A stretch of DNA of 61,733 nucleotides, taken from positions 1-61,733 of the forward strand of contig CADCDP010000009.1 of the NCBI GenBank assembly GCA_902800305.1, written 5' to 3'. The position numbers were made by a program, and so were the translations under genes. The notes beneath the pieces were generated by a model. The model was not told where the DNA came from. It ran no database searches and was given only the letters and a program-made list of their open reading frames with translations. Below, piece by piece: positions 18,439 through 25,487 of the stretch. Each line of letters starts with the position of its first letter. Position 1 is the first letter of the stretch. Source of the stretch: an uncultured Bacteroidales bacterium. GTDB lineage: Bacteria; Bacteroidota; Bacteroidia; Bacteroidales; Bacteroidaceae.

Positions 18439-18918
18439 TTATTCCGGTTTAGGAATGAGATAGATTGTATTGCCATACTTAAATATGAAATTCCCAAATT
18501 CCATCAATTCCAGCAACGAGCTTCTTTCTGATTGACTTTTAGCTTGTTGATACATTTCTTGTAAATCTGACAATTCGCATTCGCAACTCACCCACTTGTT
18601 GTTCATTTTAATCCCGATACATTTCATTTTGATATTGCCATTGCGTTTTAGCTCTGTTTTTACCTGTATCGAATAAAAATTGCCTGTATCAAAACTGATG
18701 GCACCAGAATTGATGATTTCACTACTTATGACTTTATTTTGGTAGTGCATTCTCTCCATCATCTCATAGTCGGAATAGCCAGAATTGAAATTAGGCACAG
18801 ACATGTAGCTTTGACTGCTTGACACGGTTGGTGGAGGAGTCCACTGAACATACGGTACAGTCTGTGCTCGTGCAGTTGATGCAACTACAAGGAGCAGTGT
18901 AACGATAATTGTTTTCAT
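18439..18918 (-). CDS. Small secreted protein of unknown function
   Basis: A 159-residue protein I do not recognise. It has a clear signal peptide (MKTIIVTLLLVVASTARAQ, cleavage after Ala-Arg-Ala), then a Pro- and Ser-rich stretch (TPPPTVSSSQSY), a mixed alpha/beta region with two Cys (WVSCECEL) and a C-terminal Gln/Ser-rich helix. No transmembrane segment follows, so it is probably periplasmic. It is monocistronic, ending in the bidirectional terminator. Confidence 0.75.
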   Translation of the reverse strand: MKTIIVTLLLVVASTARAQTVPYVQWTPPPTVSSSQSYMSVPNFNSGYSDYEMMERMHYQNKVISSEIINSGAISFDTGNFYSIQVKTELKRNGNIKMKCIGIKMNNKWVSCECELSDLQEMYQQAKSQSERSSLLELMEFGNFIFKYGNTIYLIPKPE

Positions 18919-18974
18919 AATAATAATTGTTTAGGGTTATTTTATAATAAAAATAGGGTAATAAATATACCGTC

Positions 18975-19181
18975 TTATCCGAACAAGGCTCCGAATAACC
19001 AAATCAATATCAGGAGACCAATGCCCCATAGAAAGATTTGAAAAAGAATGTAACCACATCCCACACCTGCAGCAAATCCGCCCCCTAACGCTCCTTCACC
19101 TCGTTCTCCATCTTTTGAGCTCAAGAAACCCCAAATAGCTCCAATGACAATAGCAATAATAAGTACAACAAGCCATCCCAT
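18975..19181 (-). CDS. Small two-helix membrane protein
   Basis: A 68-residue protein with two hydrophobic helices (residues 2-20 and about 40-66) separated by a short charged, Gly-rich turn (SSKDGERGEGALGGG). I do not recognise the family, but the composition is typical of a genuine small membrane protein. It lies just downstream of the ncRNA candidate on the same strand, about 60 bases from the RNA's terminal hairpin, and could be reached by read-through. Confidence 0.6.
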   Translation of the reverse strand: MGWLVVLIIAIVIGAIWGFLSSKDGERGEGALGGGFAAGVGCGYILFQIFLWGIGLLILIWLFGALFG

Positions 19182-19239
19182 AATAGTTCTTTTTTCTGCC
19201 TACCAGCTCCCTATCTCAGCGGTTAGTAATAGATATAAG

Positions 19240-19466
19240 AAAAGGCGTGGGAACTGATAGCTTATTACCTACTTTGGCTCTGGACTGCCCTGACTGAATA
19301 ATAAGCAATGCCCACACCAAACGATATAATAAGCCACTGATGGCATCATATACCATTGATGTGAGCGTCTTGCTCATCACCTTCAGTCAAGAATTGTCCA
19401 GATTCCGTAGAGGTAACGTGCTAAACGCCCTGCTTCCAGCCCACTCCGAAGAGTGTGCATTCTGCA
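19240..19466 (-). ncRNA. Structured non-coding RNA candidate (about 225 nt)
   Basis: A minus-strand transcription unit with no coding frame. A perfect promoter at 19471-19501 directs a start near 19465. The RNA opens with a CACTC-UUCG-GAGUG stem-loop (19442-19455). Further short stems include TGAGC/GCTCA near 19355-19369 and ATGGTAT/ATGCCAT near 19343-19359, alternative to each other in part. It ends with a long hairpin (19244-19318) built of two 8-bp stems, followed by TTTTCTT. Pairs at wobble positions read as G-U only on the minus strand. Family not recognised; a 6S-like RNA is possible but unproven. A plus-strand frame at 19340-19567 is its antisense shadow. Confidence 0.72.
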
Positions 19467-19470
19467 AGTG

Positions 19471-19501
19471 CAAATATAGGACATTTCTTTGGAGTTACAA
19501 A
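19471..19501 (-). promoter_or_regulatory. Promoter of the ncRNA candidate
   Basis: On the minus strand, TTTG (19498-19501), exactly 19 bases, TATATTTG (19471-19478). This is a complete consensus match with no gene start within 280 bases downstream, which is what points to a non-coding transcript. Confidence 0.8.
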
Positions 19502-19573
19502 CTTTTCGATGAGAAATTTAATTGTATAAGGGAAAAATGTAGGGAAATAGCAGGGGAAATGACGTAAAATACA

Positions 19574-19605
19574 GGAGAGACCTATCCTTATGGACGGGTC
19601 TCTCC
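19574..19605 (-). terminator. Hairpin after the 167-residue protein gene
   Basis: GGAGAGACC (19574-19582) pairs with GGTCTCTCC (19597-19605), 25 bases past the stop of the minus-strand gene. The following T-run is weak (TGTATTTTA), so this is a probable but not ideal terminator. Confidence 0.6.
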
Positions 19606-19629
19606 AATGTTATGAAAGATGTTGCCTTG

Positions 19630-20133
19630 TTAGGCTGCTTCTTCCTCGGTTGGGGCTGGTTCCTCGGTTGGGGCTGGTTCTGATGGTGGGATGGCTGCCA
19701 ATGTTGCTGCATCGGCTTTGATTTTAAGTTCCTCTGGAGTGAAGAGGGGGGCATTCCAATCATGATAGTAATCGAGGGTGATGGGACGGCGGTTGATGAT
19801 GTCGTCCACCATGATGTTGCGCAATACGGTTGTGCCAAGCATTGCCACATGGGTGGCAGCAGGATAGACCTGCAGGTTGTGCTCTTGGCACCATCGCTGG
19901 AAGTGTTTGTGCTCAAAGAGCAGTTGAACTCTGATGGCGTAGTCCCTCATAAAAGAAGCTTCGCCATACCTGTCGGTTTTCTTCTTGGCTATGGCTCGCT
20001 TCAGGCTGAGCTTCTTCAAGTCTGTTACGTCGTTGCTGATTCCAAGATTGTAGTCAATTTTAAAATTGACTCTAAATTGAGCAGTGATGCTCTCATAAGG
20101 GTTGTTAACCCTTGTGTAGTTTTTCGTACACAT
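19630..20133 (-). CDS. Unrecognised 167-residue protein with acidic repeat tail
   Basis: A hydrophilic, probably cytosolic protein I cannot assign. It begins MCTKNYTRVNNPYESITAQF. It has a basic helix-rich middle (KKLSLKRAIAKKKTDRYGEA), an aromatic segment (FQRWCQEHNLQVYPAA) and a tail made of EPAPTE repeats encoded by an exact 18-base tandem duplication (19642-19677). It is downstream of another unknown gene under the strong promoter at 20736 and probably belongs to the same accessory block as the HU-like and DUF5675 genes. Confidence 0.72.
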   Translation of the reverse strand: MCTKNYTRVNNPYESITAQFRVNFKIDYNLGISNDVTDLKKLSLKRAIAKKKTDRYGEASFMRDYAIRVQLLFEHKHFQRWCQEHNLQVYPAATHVAMLGTTVLRNIMVDDIINRRPITLDYYHDWNAPLFTPEELKIKADAATLAAIPPSEPAPTEEPAPTEEEAA

Positions 20134-20307
20134 GTAATTTTTTTTTAATTATAAAATTGTGGCTTGTTAAGCCTTTTTTTATTTGTTTTTGCCTTATTAA
20201 GGCTTATTGACCCTGTTTTGGGTCTTTGCAGTCACGTTTTACGGTGCTGGATGGCTTGTGAAAGCTCATCGGGGGGCTACGTCCTTTCTCCATTGGCTTT
20301 GTTGGAT
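20134..20307 (-). other. Inter-gene spacer with two short hairpins
   Basis: On the minus strand the spacer contains GCCTT-AAT-AAGGC followed by GGCTT-AAC-AAGCC, both with three-base loops, then a long A/T run directly before the start at 20133. They could attenuate or stabilise the message of the 167-residue protein. No gene is seen. Confidence 0.45.
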
Positions 20308-20619
20308 TTAGGAGGCTACTAAGATATCAGTTTCTTTATCTACAGCCCCTTTCAGATTCCCTAACAGATTTTCGATGTACTGGATGTCTTTCGGTGTGAG
20401 AGACGTTCCCTTTTTTAGGATGCCAGAAATCTTTGTCACTTCATCTGTCGTTTTAAGCCAGATATTGTCGAGGGCTTCTTCGAGGGCTTCTATCCTCTGA
20501 GCCATTTTAGCCTTCGTTGATGGCCGGTTATTCACTTGCTTCTTGTTGGAAGCGTTAGTAAACTCTGTAGCTGCCTTTGCAGCGTTGTTTGCCTTGCGGC
20601 AATTTTTATTTATGAGCAT
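20308..20619 (-). CDS. Small helical protein of unknown function
   Basis: A 103-residue protein, strongly basic at the N terminus (MLINKNCRKANNAAKAA) and with heptad-like helical content from residue 38 (AQRIEALEEALDNIWLK). I do not recognise it. It is the first gene after a full-consensus promoter with a leader of about 110 bases that contains a GCTGCGGGTTTCAGC hairpin near 20640-20660. It could bind nucleic acid through its basic segment, but nothing in the sequence proves this. Confidence 0.65.
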   Translation of the reverse strand: MLINKNCRKANNAAKAATEFTNASNKKQVNNRPSTKAKMAQRIEALEEALDNIWLKTTDEVTKISGILKKGTSLTPKDIQYIENLLGNLKGAVDKETDILVAS

Positions 20620-20735
20620 TTTTAAAAAAATTTTAATTACTGCTGAAACCCGCAGCCGGTATCAAACTTCTCAACATCATCCTCTGTCTCAGTCTGCAGC
20701 CAGAGTCGCTGGAGTCAATTTTAAGTTTGACGCTG

Positions 20736-20767
20736 CAAAGTTACGGCGGTTTTTTCATTCTACCAAA
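20736..20767 (-). promoter_or_regulatory. Bacteroidetes-type promoter
   Basis: On the minus strand, TTTG (20764-20767), 20 bases, TAACTTTG (20736-20743). It drives the 103- and 167-residue protein genes with a roughly 110-base leader. Confidence 0.8.
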
Positions 20768-20822
20768 TAAAATTCGATTTATTTTACTGAAAATCAGTTA
20801 GTTAGAGAGTGTAAAAATAGGC

Positions 20823-20851
20823 AAAAAAATACACCCCTGATGGAGGGGTGT
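20823..20851 (-). terminator. Intrinsic terminator of the 324-residue protein gene
   Basis: ACACCCCT (20831-20838) pairs with AGGGGTGT (20844-20851). On the minus strand the stem is followed by ATTTTTTTG. It lies about 80 bases past the stop at 20930. Confidence 0.85.
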
Positions 20852-20929
20852 AGGAATAGTGGTATATTTACCCACTATGGGATGCTATATGCTTGATTTT
20901 CAGCAGTTGTTGGTTTTGCCTCAGATGCC

Positions 20930-21892
20930 TCAGGCATTATATCGGCTGTTTTGGTTGGCTGGCTGAGGGTTTTTATAGTCACCCTTCAAGTTGTTCTTCA
21001 AGATGCTGTAATTTTTTAGGTCGTCGTATTTTTCATTCTCAGAGATATGCAAGATGTAAATCATTCGGCTGATGAGATGCTCACGGCTGGTGTCCACTTG
21101 GATTTCAATCTTCCTTTTCTTTCCGCTGCTCCACATGGTGATTTCCTCTTCGATGGTTCTTTTCACCGTTTTGCCTTCCAGTTGTCTTTTCAGGAACTTG
21201 TCAAGGAACTTGTTGAACAGCGCCACCCGCCAGATTTCTTTTTCTGTGACTTTTTCATACAGGGAAAACTCTTCCCCATACGAAGTAGAATCCAAATCGC
21301 ATTGTAGGGGTGCTGCTGGCATGGGACGCTCTTCAAGGAAAGCATAGACAGCCACGGCAAGATAGAAAAGCGTCTTTTTGCTCTTGATGGTGAAGATGCT
21401 GCCTTTCTTCTTGCCTTCCTTATCTTTCACCTGCAAGGATAGTTCGGCTGGGTATTTGCTGCATTTCCACCACCCTTTCTGCACACCTTCTTGATGAGTT
21501 TCTGGCTCCATCTTCGCCAGTTCGATGATTAAAGCCTCCAATTCCTTACGTGGATTCTTTGCCATCGGGGTAGTATCCTCGGTGAAACCTCTCACCACAT
21601 CTTTCAGCATGAGGCAGAAATACCAGAACTTATCTCTGTCCAGTTCAAAAGCTCTGAGTGTGTTCTGCACCTCTTGATGCTCCAGATAGTCGCTTTCCAT
21701 GCTGGTGTCAATCTCTCCTTGTGTGTAGTAATACACAAACATACGGGGAACGTCAGAACAGCTTAAATCTGGCTCTCCGTTTTCATCATATCCATCACAT
21801 TGAGGCCACCATATATCTGCATATTCCACTACATAATCCAGCAGAGGGTCGTTCTCTCCTTGCTCCAGCTTTGGTATTCCATTCTCTTCCAT
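20930..21892 (-). CDS. Unrecognised 320-residue protein (accessory block)
   Basis: A cytosolic-looking acidic protein I cannot assign, starting MEENGIPKLEQGEND. The N-terminal half is rich in Trp, Tyr and Asp (YADIWWPQCDGYDENGEPD). The C-terminal half is more basic, with KRKIEIQVDTSREHLISRMIY and an Asn/Gln-rich end. The start at 21892 fits the promoter at 21930-21961, while a longer frame to 22045 would run through the promoter. It is monocistronic and bounded by terminators on both sides. Neighbouring HU-like and DUF5675 genes suggest a mobile-element or defence-type block. Confidence 0.75.
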   Translation of the reverse strand: MEENGIPKLEQGENDPLLDYVVEYADIWWPQCDGYDENGEPDLSCSDVPRMFVYYYTQGEIDTSMESDYLEHQEVQNTLRAFELDRDKFWYFCLMLKDVVRGFTEDTTPMAKNPRKELEALIIELAKMEPETHQEGVQKGWWKCSKYPAELSLQVKDKEGKKKGSIFTIKSKKTLFYLAVAVYAFLEERPMPAAPLQCDLDSTSYGEEFSLYEKVTEKEIWRVALFNKFLDKFLKRQLEGKTVKRTIEEEITMWSSGKKRKIEIQVDTSREHLISRMIYILHISENEKYDDLKNYSILKNNLKGDYKNPQPANQNSRYNA

Positions 21893-21929
21893 CACTCTTT
21901 CCTTTCTTATTATAAATAATGTGTTTCTG

Positions 21930-21961
21930 CAAAGATAGGTAGTTTTTGGTATGGGCACAAA
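21930..21961 (-). promoter_or_regulatory. Bacteroidetes-type promoter overlapping a terminator T-run
   Basis: On the minus strand, TTTG (21958-21961), 20 bases, TATCTTTG (21930-21937). The -33 TTTG is the end of the T-run of the terminator immediately upstream, so termination and initiation signals are fused. Confidence 0.8.
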
Positions 21962-22004
21962 AAAAGAGCCAGAAAAATGCCTTTGTGACAGGTTTCTGAC
22001 TCTT
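21958..22004 (-). terminator. Intrinsic terminator of the HU-like gene
   Basis: AAGAGCCAGAAA (21964-21975) pairs with TTTCTGACTCTT (21993-22004) with one mismatch. A run of seven T follows on the minus strand. It lies 120 bases past the HU-like stop. Confidence 0.85.
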
Positions 22005-22124
22005 ACGAAGGAGGGAAATGGAGTGTGGAGGTAGCTAATAAGCAAGGATGATGTGGTGATACAGCTTAATAAGTATGGATAAGGATGTGCTGATGCTTAA
22101 CAAGCTATGTGCAGCAGTGGTTTA

Positions 22125-22532
22125 TCATTCCTGCACGTCGAGTGATTCGCTGGCTGATGTGACGGTGAGGTCGGAAAGCATATTCTTGAATGCTTTGCCG
22201 GGGTAGAAGTTGATTTTCTTCTTGCGGATGGTGGTTTCATCGCACTCATCGAGGGTTTTGGCTGCTTTGGAGGTGAAAACGGGTTTGAAGGAACCGAATC
22301 CGCTGCCAAGGTTGACTCCGTGGCCGATAGACATATAGTGTATCATTCGGTTGAGCAGTGCATCGATGACTGCTTTGGTTTGGGAAGTGTTGATGCCTTG
22401 TGACTGGCTGATTTCGCTGATAAGTTGATCTGGGGTTACTTGTGGGAAGGTGAGTTGACGAAGCTTATAGACTTCTGGTTTCTCTTCGAGATAGTTGAGC
22501 TTGATTTTAGCTTTGCGGTACTGGATGGACAT
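22125..22532 (-). CDS. HU-like DNA-binding protein (HU-HIG family)
   Basis: A 135-residue member of the extended HU/IHF-like family common in Bacteroidetes mobile and accessory loci. The N terminus is IQYRKAKIKLNYLEEKPEVYKLRQL, an HU-type helix pair follows (SEISQSQGINTSQTKAVIDALL), then the beta-arm region with GFGSFKPVF and a basic KKKINFYPGKAFKNML. It should bend or coat DNA. In related loci such a gene sits beside a cell-wall amidase and a primase; here the neighbours are a DUF5675 protein and a helicase-primase pair. Confidence 0.88.
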   Translation of the reverse strand: MSIQYRKAKIKLNYLEEKPEVYKLRQLTFPQVTPDQLISEISQSQGINTSQTKAVIDALLNRMIHYMSIGHGVNLGSGFGSFKPVFTSKAAKTLDECDETTIRKKKINFYPGKAFKNMLSDLTVTSASESLDVQE

Positions 22533-22590
22533 GGTAATGGAAATGTTAAATGTTAAGTGTAAAAATGTAAAATGTAAAAAGGAAAGGGAT

Positions 22591-22609
22591 AAGGCGGGAA
22601 AACCGCCTT
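22591..22609 (-). terminator. Hairpin between the DUF5675 and HU-like genes
   Basis: AAGGCGG (22591-22597) pairs with CCGCCTT (22603-22609) around a five-base loop. On the minus strand it is followed by ATCCCTTTCCTTTTTA, a broken T-run. It may terminate or stabilise the DUF5675 transcript. Confidence 0.5.
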
Positions 22610-22641
22610 ACACGAACAGTAATGAGGGATAGGAGGGCTGT

Positions 22642-23088
22642 TTACACGGAGGGAATCTGGTTGGTGATGTTGAGGATAATCTGCTGCTGATGGGTGAAGG
22701 CTTGGTAGATGTGGTGCTGGAAGTGCTGCCATGCTTGGAGGCTGTTTTGGGTCTGGATGGTGTCTTCTGGTTCTTCTGGCAGTATGATGTTCTCACAGAG
22801 GATGACGGAATTGTGTCGTGGTTGTGAGTAGGGTGAATGGATGAACCTGCAGGAACGGTGGGCTGGTGCTTTCATCACTGTAAGGGTCATGGGTGACAGT
22901 TCGGTTGGTAATGGTTTGCACTGGTATTGCCCTGTGGGCAGGCAGTAGTTGGATGCTCCTGGAAAGGTGGTTTGGTAGTCGCAGAAAGTTGGTTCCAGGG
23001 CAAAGCACCGGAATGGTGTGCCTTCGATGGTGAGTTGGCTTACCGTTTTATTGTCGTCATGGTATGCTCGTGTCATGTTGATTGTCAT
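22642..23088 (-). CDS. DUF5675 family protein
   Basis: A 148-residue protein matching the DUF5675 pattern: MTRAYHDDNKTVSQLTIEGTPFRCFALEP, then CLPTGQYQCKPL and a His-containing ALEP-type core. The family is found in phages and in Bacteroidetes accessory loci, where it may act like a cell-wall or lysis-associated enzyme; this is not established. The Met at 23076 is the likelier start, because the promoter at 23093-23123 would place the transcript start near 23087. The last 50 residues are Gln- and His-rich and unlike the family core. Confidence 0.8.
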   Translation of the reverse strand: MTINMTRAYHDDNKTVSQLTIEGTPFRCFALEPTFCDYQTTFPGASNYCLPTGQYQCKPLPTELSPMTLTVMKAPAHRSCRFIHSPYSQPRHNSVILCENIILPEEPEDTIQTQNSLQAWQHFQHHIYQAFTHQQQIILNITNQIPSV

Positions 23089-23092
23089 GTGG

Positions 23093-23123
23093 TAAAGATA
23101 GACATAAGTTTTTGATTACCAAA
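23093..23123 (-). promoter_or_regulatory. Promoter of the DUF5675 / HU-like genes
   Basis: On the minus strand, TTTG (23120-23123), 19 bases, TATCTTTA (23093-23100, one mismatch). Its position implies a very short leader if translation begins at 23076. Confidence 0.65.
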
Positions 23124-23179
23124 ATGAAGGAAGTGTTTTTTAGGGTAAAAAAATTTTTTTCTTTTTTTTCGGTCCTTGG

Positions 23180-23211
23180 TTTGGGTGTCTAAAAAATTAA
23201 GTTTATACTTG
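23180..23211 (+). promoter_or_regulatory. Possible promoter of the helicase-primase pair
   Basis: TTTG (23180-23183), 20 bases, TATACTTG (23204-23211, one mismatch). A leader of about 400 bases follows that contains repeat copy C. Confidence 0.5.
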
Positions 23212-23341
23212 TCATAGAGATTCGGAATGAAAAGAGTCAAAAATCCCGATGGACAAAAAGTTTGGCATGGGGGTCTTAGTAAAAGATGATTTTTAAACAG
23301 AAATATGTACATAGATAGCTGAGAAAGGAATAGATTGTAAA

Positions 23342-23586
23342 TTTTTAGGTCAGAGTTTTTTAATGGTCAAAGAATTTTAAGAATTAAGAAGAACCATGCG
23401 GGTTGTAAAAAGTATTCCGCAAGCGGCTGAGAATTTTAAGAAGCTGACGCGATGTTATCTAAAATTGAAAGATTGAATAATTGAGAACTGGCCGAATGGT
23501 CTTGAAATTCTCAGCGCCGAAGGCGAATTCTTTAAAAACTGGCTGCATAGCTCTTAAAATCCTTAAAATTCTATGACTTAAAAAAA
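23342..23586. repeat. MITE-like intergenic repeat, copy C
   Basis: Same orientation as copies A and D. It begins TTTTTAGGTCAGAG, followed by a second end-like word (GGTCAAAGAATTTTAAG), which suggests a partial nested duplication. It carries the CCGCAAGCGG and CGCCGAAGGCG palindromes and ends with CTTAAAATTCTATGACTT and an A-run, 33 bases before the helicase-like gene. It has no coding capacity. Confidence 0.75.
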
Positions 23587-23618
23587 TAACGCTGACTAAA
23601 TCATTAAAAATAAATTAT

Positions 23619-25487
23619 ATGACAAAGAAGAAAATCTTGATTCCTGCTGGAATCACTTACATTGGTGACGATGTAATGCAGAAGAAGATGCCGGGGTTTC
23701 GGTTTGAAACTGGCATTTACAACAAGGTGCTGACGGGTTGTGGGGCTACAACTTTTGCACTGAAAGAAGATGAGATGAATGTGGTGCTGCTGGTGCCAAG
23801 GATTACGTTGCTGAAGAATAAGGCTGAGCAGACGGAAGATTGTCAGATGGTTTATGAAGAGATTAGTAATCAAGAGATTAATGAATATTTAGATAGCCAC
23901 CAAGGCAGAAGGAAGGTGTTTATTAGCACGTATGATTCTGCTGGAAGATTGCGCAGATTGTTAGGTGACTCATGGAAGGGTTATCATGTGTATGTAGATG
24001 AATTTCATGTGATTCTGAGCGATGCTTCCTTTAAGAGCTATACGGAGATGGCACTGATTGAAACGGTTAGGGATGCTGAATGGCAAACCTGGTTGAGTGC
24101 CACCCCTTGTCTGGATGAGTTCATCGGCAGGATTCCACATCTGAAAGACCTTCCTTATTATGAACTGGATTGGCAGGAAAAGGAAAGGATTGAGATACAG
24201 AACATTAGTGTGAAGAATCCCATCAATGCTTTGGGACAGGTGGTGAGGATGTACCTGAATGGTGTCTTTCCTACACTGACTGATGATGATGGGAAGCTGG
24301 TGGATAGCTCGAAGACGATGAACGGCTTTTTCTCATCGGTGAACGGCATCCTGTCCATTGTGAAGCAATATGGATTGACTCCTGAGAATACCGACATCAT
24401 CTGCTCCAGCAATGAAGCCAATGTGGATGCGCTCAGGGAACTGGGATTTAAGATTGGCAGCATCCCTTTGAAGGGAGAACCGAGGAAGATGTTTACGCTC
24501 TGTACATCAACAGCTTATCAAGGTATGGATTTTTATGGAGAAGATACCACCACGTTTGTGATAGCTGATTGTAAGAAGCAGAATACGGCTGTTGACATCC
24601 AAACGGAACTGGTGCAGATTTGTGGCAGGGAACGTCTGAAGAAGAACCCCTTCAGGAAGACGGTGGTGTTTATCCATAATGATTGGAACGGTGAAGCTGA
24701 CTTGCAGGAACGTTACCACAAAATCCGTGAGAAAAGGAAGGTGAGCCAGGAACTGATGGAGCTGTTCAACAGGGAAGAACTCTCAGAAGCTACCCATGAC
24801 TGTCTGGTGAAGATGATGAAACTGCAGAAGAAAGCAGCTGGCGACCAACTTTGCTACACCTTTTGGGACGAAGCAAAAGGCAGTTTTGAACTGAATGAGC
24901 TGTCGGAAATCAGTGATGAATATGAAGCCCGAGTGCAATTCAGCATCTACCACAATGGGGCTTTTGTGTTGCAGAACATCGGTGAGCAGAATGTGCTCTC
25001 TGTGAAGGATAAAGGAAGCTGGTTGGTCAGCGAACAGGTGAAGAACATCGTGCTGAAGACCACTTTTACGGAGCAGATGAAGGAGTACTGCCGGTTGCGT
25101 CAGCAGACATTCGCAGAAAACAGCATCAAGGACATCCTCATCTATCAGCTGGAACGTCAGAATGAAGCCCTGAGAGGCTATTACGATGCTTTGGGACCAG
25201 AACGCATCAAGGCTCTGAACTACCGTGAAAGCGAACTACAGAACGAGATGAAGCTGAAGCTGGGATCTGCTCAGATACGTGTGGAACTGGACAAGGTGGT
25301 GCATCTGGGAGATGAACACACCAACGAGGAATGGAAGGCCATCCTGCAAGGGGTCTATGACAAGCTGGACATCAAGAAGAAAGCTGTGGCCAACCATTTG
25401 GGGAGAGACTACGGATATAAGATGATTAAACATCACAGAACAGATAAGAATGGAAAACGTTATTATAGTTACGAAATTGCATTATGA
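23619..25487 (+). CDS. SF2 helicase-like protein with altered Walker A
   Basis: A 622-residue protein with an ordered set of SF2 helicase motifs: motif I TGCGATTFAL (residues 39-48), Ia VPRITLLKNK, II VDEFH (126-130, DExH), III LSATP, V-like STAYQGMDF and VI VQICGRERL. The invariant Walker A lysine is replaced by Ala43, so ATP use may be absent or unconventional. The C-terminal 250 residues are helical, with KKAVANHLGRDYGYKMIKHHR near the end, possibly DNA-binding. Its stop overlaps the primase start (ATGA, 25484-25487), implying a coupled helicase-primase unit as in plasmids, phages and integrated elements. Confidence 0.8.
   Translation: MTKKKILIPAGITYIGDDVMQKKMPGFRFETGIYNKVLTGCGATTFALKEDEMNVVLLVPRITLLKNKAEQTEDCQMVYEEISNQEINEYLDSHQGRRKVFISTYDSAGRLRRLLGDSWKGYHVYVDEFHVILSDASFKSYTEMALIETVRDAEWQTWLSATPCLDEFIGRIPHLKDLPYYELDWQEKERIEIQNISVKNPINALGQVVRMYLNGVFPTLTDDDGKLVDSSKTMNGFFSSVNGILSIVKQYGLTPENTDIICSSNEANVDALRELGFKIGSIPLKGEPRKMFTLCTSTAYQGMDFYGEDTTTFVIADCKKQNTAVDIQTELVQICGRERLKKNPFRKTVVFIHNDWNGEADLQERYHKIREKRKVSQELMELFNREELSEATHDCLVKMMKLQKKAAGDQLCYTFWDEAKGSFELNELSEISDEYEARVQFSIYHNGAFVLQNIGEQNVLSVKDKGSWLVSEQVKNIVLKTTFTEQMKEYCRLRQQTFAENSIKDILIYQLERQNEALRGYYDALGPERIKALNYRESELQNEMKLKLGSAQIRVELDKVVHLGDEHTNEEWKAILQGVYDKLDIKKKAVANHLGRDYGYKMIKHHRTDKNGKRYYSYEIAL

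Noticed and set aside
19400..19430. Possible SRP (4.5S) RNA similarity in the ncRNA (GGAAGCAG)
   Set aside because: Only a short word matches; the conserved SRP helix 8 loop arrangement is not present.
19340..19567. A 75-codon plus-strand frame
   Set aside because: It is antisense to the structured RNA and its promoter and has no promoter of its own; the strand with promoter and terminator is the other one.
23085..23312. A 75-codon minus-strand frame upstream of the DUF5675 gene
   Set aside because: AT-rich, without domain or start context, and overlapping the promoters of both flanking units.
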